Positions 1 to 5,953 of a DNA stretch of 10,403 bases are shown here, one piece after another. The DNA lies in assembly GCA_021790695.1 (NCBI GenBank), contig JAJYGJ010000193.1, forward strand, positions 1 through 10,403, written 5' to 3'. This DNA comes from Nitrospirota bacterium. GTDB lineage: Bacteria > Nitrospirota > Thermodesulfovibrionia > Thermodesulfovibrionales > JdFR-88. The translations under genes and the position numbers were made by a program. A model generated the notes under the pieces. It worked only from the letters and a program-made list of their open reading frames with translations, made no database searches and was not told the DNA's origin. The stretch's first letter is position 1, and the number at the start of each line of letters is the position of its first letter.

Positions 1-25
1 GAATTTCATAAAGGGCCCGGAGAAA

Positions 26-52
26 TGGATTCCCGCCTTCGCGGGAATGACG
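26..52. repeat. REP-like palindrome
   Basis: ATTCCCGC (29-36) and GCGGGAAT (41-48) form a perfect 8-bp stem around the loop CTTC, flanked by TGG and GACG. From memory, this TGGATTCCCGC...GCGGGAATGACG unit is a widespread intergenic palindrome in proteobacterial genomes. It is probably a dispersed non-autonomous repeat and not a regulatory site of the neighbouring gene. Confidence 0.75.
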
Positions 53-85
53 AAAAAGGCTTTAAAACGCGGTAATAGAGACGTC

Positions 86-107
86 ATGTCCCTCCGGGGC
101 GGGACAT
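86..107. repeat. Hairpin-forming palindrome
   Basis: ATGTCCC (86-92) pairs perfectly with GGGACAT (101-107) around an 8-base GC-rich loop. The 12-mer CGGGGCGGGACA at 95-106 recurs in inverse orientation at 5772-5783 in another intergenic gap, which suggests a dispersed repeat. There is no T-run typical of a terminator. Confidence 0.45.
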
Positions 108-136
108 TAATCGGGCATCCGTTTTAAAAAATGATT

Positions 137-149
137 TTGAGACAGGTTC
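137..149 (+). repeat. 13-bp dispersed repeat TTGAGACAGGTTC, copy 1
   Basis: This is an exact copy of a 13-mer also found at 5232-5244 and 9264-9276, always in the same orientation and always outside genes. Read on the minus strand it is GAACCTGTCTCAA followed after a few bases by a T6 run. No minus-strand gene is seen ending here, unlike the other two copies. Confidence 0.7.
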
Positions 150-354
150 CAGGGTCTTGAATCAATACCGGACGTCTTGAATTACTTAAACCGGGGGCGG
201 CGCAAATGGACGTGATATCCCGTTTTGGATGTGCCGCGTGGATTGTCGGGATTTCAGCGTTCAGACCCGGCCCCGGCCGGTGTATCAAGGCTTTCGATAT
301 TGACAAAGGCGTTAGTTCGTAACACACATAATAAGGAAAGGACGGTGAATCCGG

Positions 355-1947
355 ATGTTTGAATTTCTTAAAAGAGACCTGATCGATGAGAACGCCGGGT
401 TGCGCGGACGGGTTGCCGAGCTAGAGAGGGAAGCGGCCGAGGCGAGGAGCTACGGCAGCCGGTTCGAGGCCGTGGCCTCCTCGATGGCCGCGCCCATGTT
501 TACCGTGGACGAAAATCTGCTCATCACATACATAAACGACGCCGCCCTCAGGGCCATGGGATACGCGAGGCAGGAGGTGGTGGGCAGGATGACCTGCGGG
601 GATTTTTCGAGGACCCCCATATGCGGCACCGCGGACTGCACGCTCAAAAACTGCATGCGAACGGGCGAGGTCGTCATCGGGGAGACGGTCGCCCAGGCGA
701 GGGACGGCAGAAAAATCCCTATAAAGGCGGCGTGCTCCCCTTTGCTGGACGAGGAAGGCCGGCCCAGGGGCGGCATGGAGGTCATAATAGACGTGACCGA
801 GATAAAGCGCCTTCAAAACGAGGCGGAGGAACAGAGGCAATACCTGGAAAAAAATGTGCGGATGCTGATGGAGAGCCTGGACAGGTTGAGCAAGGGAGAC
901 CTGACGATGAAACTGGACTCCGAACGGGATGACGACATTGCCCGCCTGACCGGGGCTGTGAACCGGACGGTCGGGGCCCTGAAAGAGATCGTATCCGAAG
1001 TGAAATCCGTGGCGGAGAACGTCGCCGCGGGCAGCCAGCAGGTGAGCGCGGGCGCGGAGCAGCTCTCGCAGGGGGCGACGGAGCAGGCGGCGGCGGGCGA
1101 GGAGGCGTCTTCCTCGATGGACGAGATGGCCTCCACCATAATGCAGAACGCGGAAAACTCACAGCAGACCGGGAGCATCGCGAAAAAGGCCGCCCAGGAC
1201 GCGGCGGAAAGCGGGCAGGCGGTTGCCGGGACCGTGGCCGCCATGAAGGAGATATCGGAGAAGATTTCGGTCATAGAGGAGATCGCGAGACAGACCAACC
1301 TCCTGGCCCTTAACGCGGCCATCGAGGCGGCGAGGGCGGGAGAGCACGGCAAGGGGTTCGCCGTGGTCGCCTCGGAGGTGCGGAAGCTGGCCGAGAGGAG
1401 CCAGACGGCGGCCGCGGAGATCAGCGGCCTTTCCAGGGGCAGCGTCCAGGTGGCCGAGAAGGCCGGGCAGATGCTTGCCAAACTTGTGCCGGATATCCAG
1501 AAGACGGCCGAGCTGGTCATGGAGATAAGCGCTGCAAGCAGGGAGCAGAACGCCGGGGCCCAGCAGGTAAACCGGGCCATCCAGCAGCTTGACCAGGTGA
1601 TACAGCAGAATGCCGGGGCGTCCGAGGAGATGGCCTCGACGGCGGAGGAGCTTTCCTCCCAGGCGGAGCAGTTGCAAGGCGCCGTGTCCTTCTTCAAAAC
1701 GGAGGACTCCGACTGTTCCGTTGCCTCGGGCGGAGCGGGGGCCGGGGCGGGAAATCCCGCGGGGAATCCCGTCCCTAAAAATACTGCCGCCGGCACCCGG
1801 CGCGGCGGGCAGGCACGGTTAAGATTACGTCCCGGTAACGGACAGTCCGGCAATTACCGGGCGAAGGGGGCAATGCAAACAGGCGTGGCCCTCGACCTTG
1901 GAGGGCGCAATGGCGATTCCGAAGACAGCCAGTTCGAGCAATACTGA
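355..1947 (+). CDS. Soluble PAS-domain methyl-accepting chemotaxis protein
   Basis: Cytoplasmic chemoreceptor of 530 residues that controls CheA through CheW. There is no signal peptide or membrane segment. The N-terminus is a short coiled coil (about 1-38), followed by a PAS domain (about 39-150, ending VTEIK) with cysteines at 81, 90, 95, 100 and 127. A HAMP-like linker follows (about 165-215; RLSKGDLTMKL), then the coiled-coil signalling domain. The hairpin tip is the family signature ARQTNLLALNAAIEAARAGE (311-330) followed by GKGFAVVA and EVRKLAERS. Glutamate pairs at about 249-250, 424-425 and 431-432 are candidate methylation sites. Residues 451-520 are a Gly/Ala/Pro/Arg-rich linker, and the protein ends QFEQY, which resembles the NWETF tether of enteric receptors. 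The ATG follows AAGGAAAGGA (333-342) by 12 bases, a little long. It is the first gene of the mcp-cheW-cheR-cheD-cheB run. The family is certain; the ligand is unknown. Confidence 0.96.
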   Translation: MFEFLKRDLIDENAGLRGRVAELEREAAEARSYGSRFEAVASSMAAPMFTVDENLLITYINDAALRAMGYARQEVVGRMTCGDFSRTPICGTADCTLKNCMRTGEVVIGETVAQARDGRKIPIKAACSPLLDEEGRPRGGMEVIIDVTEIKRLQNEAEEQRQYLEKNVRMLMESLDRLSKGDLTMKLDSERDDDIARLTGAVNRTVGALKEIVSEVKSVAENVAAGSQQVSAGAEQLSQGATEQAAAGEEASSSMDEMASTIMQNAENSQQTGSIAKKAAQDAAESGQAVAGTVAAMKEISEKISVIEEIARQTNLLALNAAIEAARAGEHGKGFAVVASEVRKLAERSQTAAAEISGLSRGSVQVAEKAGQMLAKLVPDIQKTAELVMEISAASREQNAGAQQVNRAIQQLDQVIQQNAGASEEMASTAEELSSQAEQLQGAVSFFKTEDSDCSVASGGAGAGAGNPAGNPVPKNTAAGTRRGGQARLRLRPGNGQSGNYRAKGAMQTGVALDLGGRNGDSEDSQFEQY

Positions 1948-1960
1948 AGCGGAGGCGAAA

Positions 1961-2494
1961 ATGAACACATCGGAAATGACGCAGGGCTCGCAATACCTGA
2001 CGTTCAGGCTCGACGGGGAGGTCTTCGCCATCGATATCTCCCAGGTGCGCGAAGTCCTCGATTACACGCCGATCACACAGGTGCCGCGCACCCCGGATTT
2101 CATGTGCGGCGTTATAAATCTCAGGGGAAGCGTGGTGCCGGTTGTGGACATGCGGCTGAAGTTCGGCATGCCGAAGACGGAAAAGACCATCAATACCTGC
2201 ATAATCATAGTGGAGACCAGCGTGGGGGGCGACAGGGCGCAGATCGGCGCCCTGGCGGACTCGGTGCAGGAGGTCATCGAGCTTGAGTCCGACAGCATCG
2301 AGCCCGCCCCAAGGATCGGCAACGGCCTGAAGGTGGACTTCATCAAGGGGATGGGCAAGGGCAGTCTCCGCGATGAAAAATTCATCATCATACTTGACAT
2401 GGACCGGGTTTTTTCCGAAGACGAGCTTACGGACATCGGCGCCGGGATGACGCCCGGCGCGGAGCAGGCGGCGCGGGATGGCGCGGAGTCCTGA
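1961..2494 (+). CDS. cheW: CheW chemotaxis coupling protein
   Basis: CheW bridges receptors and the CheA kinase in the signalling array. The 177-residue product shows the family landmarks: QYLTFRLDGEVFAIDI (11-26), the VREVLDY segment (29-35), and VINLRGSVVPVVDMRLKFG (51-69), whose NLRG arginine is important for receptor binding in known CheWs. The C-terminal part ends with FIIILDMDRVFSEDE. I chose ATG 1961 because GGAGG (1951-1955) precedes it by five bases and the receptor gene stops at 1947, leaving a 13-base gap. An in-frame ATG at 1910 (preceded by GGAGGG) and a TTG at 1898 would extend the protein into the receptor reading frame and add only unconserved residues. The 3' end overlaps cheR by 17 bases, so the two are likely translationally coupled. 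Confidence 0.95.
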   Translation: MNTSEMTQGSQYLTFRLDGEVFAIDISQVREVLDYTPITQVPRTPDFMCGVINLRGSVVPVVDMRLKFGMPKTEKTINTCIIIVETSVGGDRAQIGALADSVQEVIELESDSIEPAPRIGNGLKVDFIKGMGKGSLRDEKFIIILDMDRVFSEDELTDIGAGMTPGAEQAARDGAES

Positions 2495-3380
2495 GGGCGC
2501 CACGGGGCCGGCCCCCGTGCAGCGGCCGGGCGCGGAGGGCATCGGTCTGCCCTCGCTTTCAACGCGGGATTTCAAGCGGCTGAGCGCGTTTGTCAATGCC
2601 CGCGCGGGCATCAAGATAACGGAGGGAAAGAAAGTCCTGTTTGAGTCCCGCCTGCAAAAGCGGTTGAGACATCTTGGCCTCGGGGATTTCAGCGAGTATT
2701 GCGATTTTCTCTTCAGCGGCGAGGGCATAGAGGCCGAGCTTCACCACATGATAGACGCCGTGACCACTCACAAGACGGATTTTTTCCGGGAGGCCGACCA
2801 TTTTGATTTCCTCTCCGGTGTTGCGCTGCCCGGACTGGCGGAGGTCCCCGGGAAGGGCAGGATCGTCGTATGGAGCGCGGGCTGCTCCACCGGGGAGGAA
2901 CCCTACACCATCGCGATGATATTGAGCGAGTACGCGAAGGGACCGGCGGGGGCGGGGTTGAGTTTCGCCATCCTGGCAACCGATATCTCAAACGCAGTCC
3001 TTCAGTCCGCGAGGCGGGCCGTTTACAGCGAGGAGCAGATTGTTCCCATCCCGGTCCGGTTGAGGGAGAGGTATCTTTTGAGAAGCAGGGACAGGACAAA
3101 AAGGATTGTCCGCATAGCGCCTGAACTGAGGGCGATGATATGTTTCAGCGCCGTCAACCTGATTGAAAACGATTTCGCGGACATCGAGCCGGCCGACATA
3201 ATATTTTTAAGGAACGTGATCATTTACTTCGACAGGGAGGTCCAGAAAAAACTCCTGCTCGCCATATGCGGCAGACTTGCCCCCCGCGGATACCTTTTCA
3301 TGGGGCATTCCGAGGCGCTCCATGGCTTTGACCTGCCGCTTGTCAGGGTTGGCCCTTCCGTATACAGGAGGACGGCCTGA
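2478..3380 (+). CDS. cheR: CheR chemoreceptor glutamate methyltransferase
   Basis: CheR transfers methyl groups from S-adenosylmethionine to receptor glutamates. In the 300-residue product the N-terminal helical domain spans about 25-105 and ends in TTHKTDFFRE (96-105). The SAM-binding fold shows WSAGCSTGEEPYTIAM (132-147), ATDIS (167-171), FLRNVIIYFD (243-252; most CheRs have FCRN, so a Leu replaces Cys) and GYLFMGHSEAL. The segment RYLLRSRDRTKRIVRI (198-213), in the beta-subdomain, has the same length as the equivalent part of E. coli CheR, a pentapeptide-binding enzyme. This fits the QFEQY end of the receptor. The first 20 or so residues are Pro/Gly-rich and unconserved. ATG 2478 lies inside cheW without a strong ribosome binding site; GTG 2517 is an alternative. 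Confidence 0.95.
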   Translation: MARSPEGATGPAPVQRPGAEGIGLPSLSTRDFKRLSAFVNARAGIKITEGKKVLFESRLQKRLRHLGLGDFSEYCDFLFSGEGIEAELHHMIDAVTTHKTDFFREADHFDFLSGVALPGLAEVPGKGRIVVWSAGCSTGEEPYTIAMILSEYAKGPAGAGLSFAILATDISNAVLQSARRAVYSEEQIVPIPVRLRERYLLRSRDRTKRIVRIAPELRAMICFSAVNLIENDFADIEPADIIFLRNVIIYFDREVQKKLLLAICGRLAPRGYLFMGHSEALHGFDLPLVRVGPSVYRRTA

Positions 3381-3381
3381 T

Positions 3382-4020
3382 ATGCCCGGAGACGGCATGC
3401 CCGATCTCTACATGAAGGCCGGAGAGTTCTACATGTCGTCGGGGCCCGCACGCGTGATAACCGTACTTGGCTCATGCGTGTCGGTAACCATGTTCAATCA
3501 GCGCCTTGGCATAGGGGCCATCTGCCATGCCTTGCTGCCCAGGAATGACGGGACGGGAGAAGATTTCAGATACGTCGACTCCGCCATCATGCGGATGCTC
3601 GGGGCCTTCGAAAGATTGAACGTCGGCCGCGGGCAGCTCGAGGCGAAGCTTTTCGGCGGGGCGGACATGTTTGAACCTGCCGGCGGGCCCGCCGGCTCCC
3701 GTCCGGCCCGCGTCTGGCAGCCGGGCGAGCAGAACGTGAAAACCGCCCTCATGGTCCTGGAGAGAGAGGGGCTGCGCCTCCTGGCATCCGATGTGGGCGG
3801 GCGGCTGGGACGCAAGCTCTGTTATTGCATCCACTCCGACACGGCATATATAAAACGTTTGGATGGACATCCCCAGTGGTTTTCTCCCTCGCCTGCTTTT
3901 TCCCCTCTCCCGAGGGGAGAGGGGCAGGGGCGGAGGCAATCAATAATTGGAAGAGGGGACGGGGGCGAGAGAAGATGTCATCCGCGAGGTGTCAATCGGA
4001 CAATCCATGTCAAAAAGTAA
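3382..4020 (+). CDS. cheD: CheD chemoreceptor glutamine deamidase with an unusual tail
   Basis: CheD converts receptor glutamines to glutamates and in some bacteria interacts with CheC. The catalytic cysteine is in LGSCVSV (Cys32) and the histidine in ICHALLP (His49). The conserved FGGADMF (91-97), N-V (118-119) and DVGGRLGRK (137-145) follow, and the family domain ends near KRL (158-160). The last 52 residues (from about 3862) are unlike CheD and are encoded by a palindromic repeat (SPLPRGEGQG at 174-183). Without them the protein would be about 160 residues, a normal CheD length. ATG 3382 overlaps the cheR stop region (TGATATG) and follows AGGAGG (3366-3371) by ten bases. ATG 3397 with its own GGAG is a close alternative. 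The product is probably active, since the catalytic core is intact. Confidence 0.92.
   Translation: MPGDGMPDLYMKAGEFYMSSGPARVITVLGSCVSVTMFNQRLGIGAICHALLPRNDGTGEDFRYVDSAIMRMLGAFERLNVGRGQLEAKLFGGADMFEPAGGPAGSRPARVWQPGEQNVKTALMVLEREGLRLLASDVGGRLGRKLCYCIHSDTAYIKRLDGHPQWFSPSPAFSPLPRGEGQGRRQSIIGRGDGGERRCHPRGVNRTIHVKK
3902..3924. repeat. CCCCTCTCCC/GGGAGAGGGG palindrome inside the 3' end of cheD
   Basis: CCCCTCTCCC (3902-3911) pairs perfectly with GGGAGAGGGG (3915-3924) around a 3-base loop. Partly complementary flanks (CCTCGCC near 3888 and GGGGCGGAGG near 3927) extend it. From memory, this is a common dispersed palindrome whose translation is typically SPLPxGEG, as here. It is read through in the cheD frame and creates the foreign tail. 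Confidence 0.75.
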
Positions 4021-4048
4021 ATTTGAGATCAAAGGCAAAGACCTGATC

Positions 4049-4080
4049 GGGGGGACCAGTCCCGGGGGGGACCAGTCCCG
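4049..4080 (+). repeat. Tandem 16-bp repeat before cheB
   Basis: The unit GGGGGGACCAGTCCCG occurs twice in exact tandem (4049-4064 and 4065-4080). A degenerate third copy (GGCGGGCCGGTCCC) runs toward the cheB start. Each unit contains the dyad GGGAC-CA-GTCCC. The repeat lies between the cheD stop (4020) and the cheB start (4106) and could form stacked hairpins in the mRNA near the cheB ribosome binding site. Confidence 0.85.
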
Positions 4081-4105
4081 GCGGGCCGGTCCCATGGGGG
4101 CAGGC

Positions 4106-5179
4106 ATGAAAAAAAAGATAAAAGTCCTGATAGTCGACGATTCGGCCGTCGCAAGGCAGACGCTCGCCGAGATATTGTCCGCCGACCCCGAGATCGAGGT
4201 CATTGGCACGGCTGCCGACCCCTTTATAGCCGTCAAAAGGATGGAGAAGGAGGCCCCCGATGTCCTTACCCTGGATGTCGAGATGCCGCGCATGGACGGG
4301 ATAACGTTCCTTCAAAAGATAATGAGCCAGCACCCGATGCCGGTTGTCATATGCTCGAGCCTCACCGAGAAGAATTCGGAGACCGCGATGAAGGCAATTG
4401 AAAACGGCGCGGTCGAAGTCATGTGGAAGCCGCGCCTTGGCACCAGGCGGTTTTTCGAGGAATCGAGGATCCATCTCATAGACGTGGTGAAGGCCGCATC
4501 GGTGGCGAAACTGAGGGGCCGGAACGGAAAAGACGTTTACAAGCCGGACCCCAAACTGACGGCCGACGCCGTTTTAAGCAAGCCGGAGAAATTCTCCATG
4601 GTGACGACCACGGAGCAGATAGTGGTGGTCGGGGCCTCGACCGGCGGCACGGAGGCGTTAAGAGTGCTGATCGAGGCCCTGCCCGCGGACTGCCCCGGGC
4701 TTGCCATAGTGCAGCACATGCCGGAGCATTTCACGGCGGCTTTCGCCAGGCGCCTCGACGGCCTTTGCGCCATGGAGGTGAAGGAGGCGGAAGACGGGGA
4801 CCCCGTATTGAGGGGCCGGGCGCTGATCGCCCCCGGTAACAGGCACATGCTCATTAAAAGAAGCGGCGCGCGTTATTACGTGGAAATAAGGGACGGCCCG
4901 CTCGTTTGCCGCCACCGGCCGTCGGTGGACGTGCTCTTCCGCTCGGCCGCGCGTTACGCGGGAGGAAACGCCGTCGGCGTCATCATGACGGGGATGGGAG
5001 ATGACGGCGCCAGGGGGCTTTTGGAAATGAAGGAGGCCGGCGCGTCCACCATCGCCCAGGACGAGGAATCATCGGTCGTCTTCGGCATGCCGAAGGAAGC
5101 CATAAGGCTCGGAGCGGCGGACATCGTGCTCCCCCTTCGCTCCATAGCCAAAAACCTGCTTGATGCGCGGCACTCTTGA
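4106..5179 (+). CDS. cheB: CheB receptor methylesterase/deamidase, response regulator
   Basis: CheB removes receptor methyl groups when phosphorylated by CheA, closing the adaptation loop with CheR. The 357-residue product has a receiver domain (about 4-125) with the acidic pair Asp11/Asp12, phospho-acceptor Asp57 (LTLDVEMPRMDG), Ser84 and Lys108 (WKP). A linker (about 135-170) leads to the esterase domain with Ser178 (GASTGG), His204 (QHMPEHFT) and Asp300 (MTGMGDDGA), the catalytic triad of the family. I chose ATG 4106 because MKKKIKVLIVDDS is where receiver domains begin. Only a weak GGGGGCAGG precedes it. The frame is open back to 3947, which would add 53 residues translated from cheD and the tandem repeat; this looks spurious. 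It is the last gene of the operon, followed by the 5182-5233 hairpin. Confidence 0.95.
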   Translation: MKKKIKVLIVDDSAVARQTLAEILSADPEIEVIGTAADPFIAVKRMEKEAPDVLTLDVEMPRMDGITFLQKIMSQHPMPVVICSSLTEKNSETAMKAIENGAVEVMWKPRLGTRRFFEESRIHLIDVVKAASVAKLRGRNGKDVYKPDPKLTADAVLSKPEKFSMVTTTEQIVVVGASTGGTEALRVLIEALPADCPGLAIVQHMPEHFTAAFARRLDGLCAMEVKEAEDGDPVLRGRALIAPGNRHMLIKRSGARYYVEIRDGPLVCRHRPSVDVLFRSAARYAGGNAVGVIMTGMGDDGARGLLEMKEAGASTIAQDEESSVVFGMPKEAIRLGAADIVLPLRSIAKNLLDARHS

Positions 5180-5181
5180 AA

Positions 5182-5233
5182 AAAGGGGCGCGGCCCAAGA
5201 AAATAAAATTCTTCCCCGGGCGGCGCCCCCTTT
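5182..5233. terminator. Bidirectional rho-independent terminator between convergent genes
   Basis: AAAGGGGCGC (5182-5191) pairs with GCGCCCCCTTT (5223-5233) with one bulged C. The stem continues with GCCC (5193-5196) to GGGC (5218-5221) and AAGAA (5197-5201) to TTCTT (5209-5213), around an A-rich loop. On the minus strand the hairpin is followed by a T6 run, the classical form, serving the copper lipoprotein gene. On the plus strand, where it would end the chemotaxis operon, the T-tract is short. Confidence 0.75.
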
Positions 5234-5244
5234 GAGACAGGTTC
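5232..5244 (+). repeat. 13-bp dispersed repeat TTGAGACAGGTTC, copy 2
   Basis: This exact copy lies between the base of the terminator hairpin and the stop codon of the minus-strand copper lipoprotein gene. Read with that gene, GAACCTGTCTCAA begins two bases after the TAA stop. Confidence 0.8.
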
Positions 5245-5246
5245 TT

Positions 5247-5714
5247 TTACTTCATGGACATCGGCGCCTTCGACGGGGCCTTCTCCAGTTTCAGATGAAG
5301 CTGCATCGTGCCGGATTTCTCGAATACCATGGTCAGCGTAAAGGGCGAGCCCGCGGTCATGGTTTCAGGCAGGAATTCGATCATGATATGCCTGCTTCCC
5401 ATCTTGAACACCGTGGATCTCCCTCCGGCGATGTTGAGCGTCTTTACGTGCTGCATGTGATTGTCCTTCATGACGTGAATCAGCGCCGTCGCGCCGGGGA
5501 TGTCCGTGCTTACGCCCGTGAGCACGTCCGGCCCCCCTTTGTTTTCTATGGTCATGAAGACCATGGCGTTGCCGCCGGGCATCACCACGGCCGCGGGCGA
5601 CTTGATGCTGACCTCAGGCGGCCCGCTCTGGCACGCAACCAGAATGACCGCCACCATAAAGACGACCAGCGCAATCAGTGAAGCCTTGCTTCGGACTTGA
5701 GACTTCATGGCCAT
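5247..5714 (-). CDS. PCu(A)C-type copper-binding lipoprotein
   Basis: A 155-residue exported lipoprotein resembling PCu(A)C (DUF461) periplasmic copper chaperones, which carry Cu(I) to respiratory oxidases. The start at 5714 follows AGAGGA on the minus strand. A hydrophobic segment (about 11-27) ends in the lipobox LVAC, so Cys28 is probably lipidated. The mature part is a beta-rich cupredoxin-like domain. Candidate copper ligands occur in family order: His80 and Met82 (HVM), Met87, His90, then His109 and Met111 (HIM). Spacing is shorter than the usual H(M)X10MX21HXM motif, and the second Met of the usual M-x-M pair is a His. The end (MSMK) has further methionines. The reading frame stays open upstream to 5894, but those residues are unlike a signal peptide. 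It converges on cheB and is transcribed separately from cydAB. The fold assignment is fairly sure; the partner enzyme is unknown. Confidence 0.8.
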   Translation of the reverse strand: MAMKSQVRSKASLIALVVFMVAVILVACQSGPPEVSIKSPAAVVMPGGNAMVFMTIENKGGPDVLTGVSTDIPGATALIHVMKDNHMQHVKTLNIAGGRSTVFKMGSRHIMIEFLPETMTAGSPFTLTMVFEKSGTMQLHLKLEKAPSKAPMSMK

Positions 5715-5829
5715 GCTTTTCCTCTTTTCCCGTTCATGGAGCGCGATATCGATTGCCGCCCTGCCCTCCGGTGTCCCGCCCCGTTTTATCCGCCGATCCG
5801 TTTGCCCCATTATCGATTGCCCCAACCTT

Positions 5830-5866
5830 TTTCCCGCCCCCATCGGGGCAGGAGTGGGGCGGGAAA
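5830..5866. repeat. 11-bp stem inverted repeat
   Basis: TTTCCCGCCCC (5830-5840) is perfectly complementary to GGGGCGGGAAA (5856-5866), with a 15-base loop. It lies in the leader of the minus-strand copper lipoprotein gene and could act as an RNA hairpin or be a dispersed repeat. It has no clear T-run on the minus strand. Confidence 0.6.
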
Positions 5867-5911
5867 CCACGGGGTAATCCGACTCGCCGCCCATTCAAGA
5901 GGCCGTTTAAC

Positions 5912-5947
5912 TTTAACTTCCCCGCGGCTTGCCGCGGGGCGGTTAAA
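5912..5947. repeat. Two-part perfect hairpin downstream of the 80-residue gene
   Basis: TTTAAC (5912-5917) pairs with GTTAAA (5942-5947), and CCCCGCGG (5920-5927) pairs with CCGCGGGG (5932-5939), around loop CTTG with a symmetric 2-base internal loop. It starts seven bases after the stop of the minus-strand gene at 5954, so it could terminate or stabilise that transcript. The lack of a T-run and the REP-like core suggest a dispersed palindrome reused as a 3' end. Confidence 0.65.
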
Positions 5948-5953
5948 TGGCGG

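Larger units (their letters stand above)
1..354. other. Gene-free leader upstream of the receptor gene
   Basis: I see no credible gene here. The stretch holds two palindromes (26-52 and 86-107), one copy of the 13-bp repeat TTGAGACAGGTTC (137-149), a direct repeat of GTCTTGAAT (154-162 and 174-182), and GC-rich inverted segments around 190-285. A perfect TTGACA lies at 300-305 and CATAAT at 327-332, but the 21-base spacing is too long for a normal sigma-70 promoter, so I do not call one. I found no convincing sigma-28 or sigma-54 site. The AAGGAAAGGA at 333-342 is the likely ribosome binding site of the receptor gene. The promoter of the chemotaxis operon must be here or left of the window. 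Confidence 0.6.
5715..5953. other. Palindrome-rich gap upstream of the copper lipoprotein gene
   Basis: I see no gene in this 239-base gap. It holds two hairpins (5830-5866 and 5912-5947) and an exact 11-bp direct repeat, TATCGATTGCC, at 5747-5757 and 5811-5821, 64 bases apart. I could not recognise a sigma-70 promoter for the lipoprotein gene, although one is expected here. The direct repeat is the only candidate operator. Confidence 0.5.

Noticed and set aside
190..290. Possible cyclic-di-GMP riboswitch in the receptor leader
   Set aside because: The GC-rich inverted segments prompted a check, but the conserved GEMM core sequences are not present.
124..327. 67-residue minus-strand open frame upstream of the receptor
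   Set aside because: It lies over palindromes and repeats, has no ribosome binding site or recognisable domain, and occupies the region expected to hold the receptor promoter.
300..332. TTGACA...CATAAT as a promoter of the chemotaxis operon
   Set aside because: The two boxes are individually good but 21 bases apart; with 16-18-base spacing no acceptable -10 box exists.
1898..1960. Longer CheW starting at TTG 1898 or ATG 1910
   Set aside because: The extra residues overlap the receptor frame and are not CheW-like; ATG 1961 has GGAGG at ideal spacing just after the receptor stop.
3947..4105. N-terminal extension of CheB
   Set aside because: The open frame is translated from cheD and the tandem repeat and precedes the normal receiver-domain start; it lacks a binding site.
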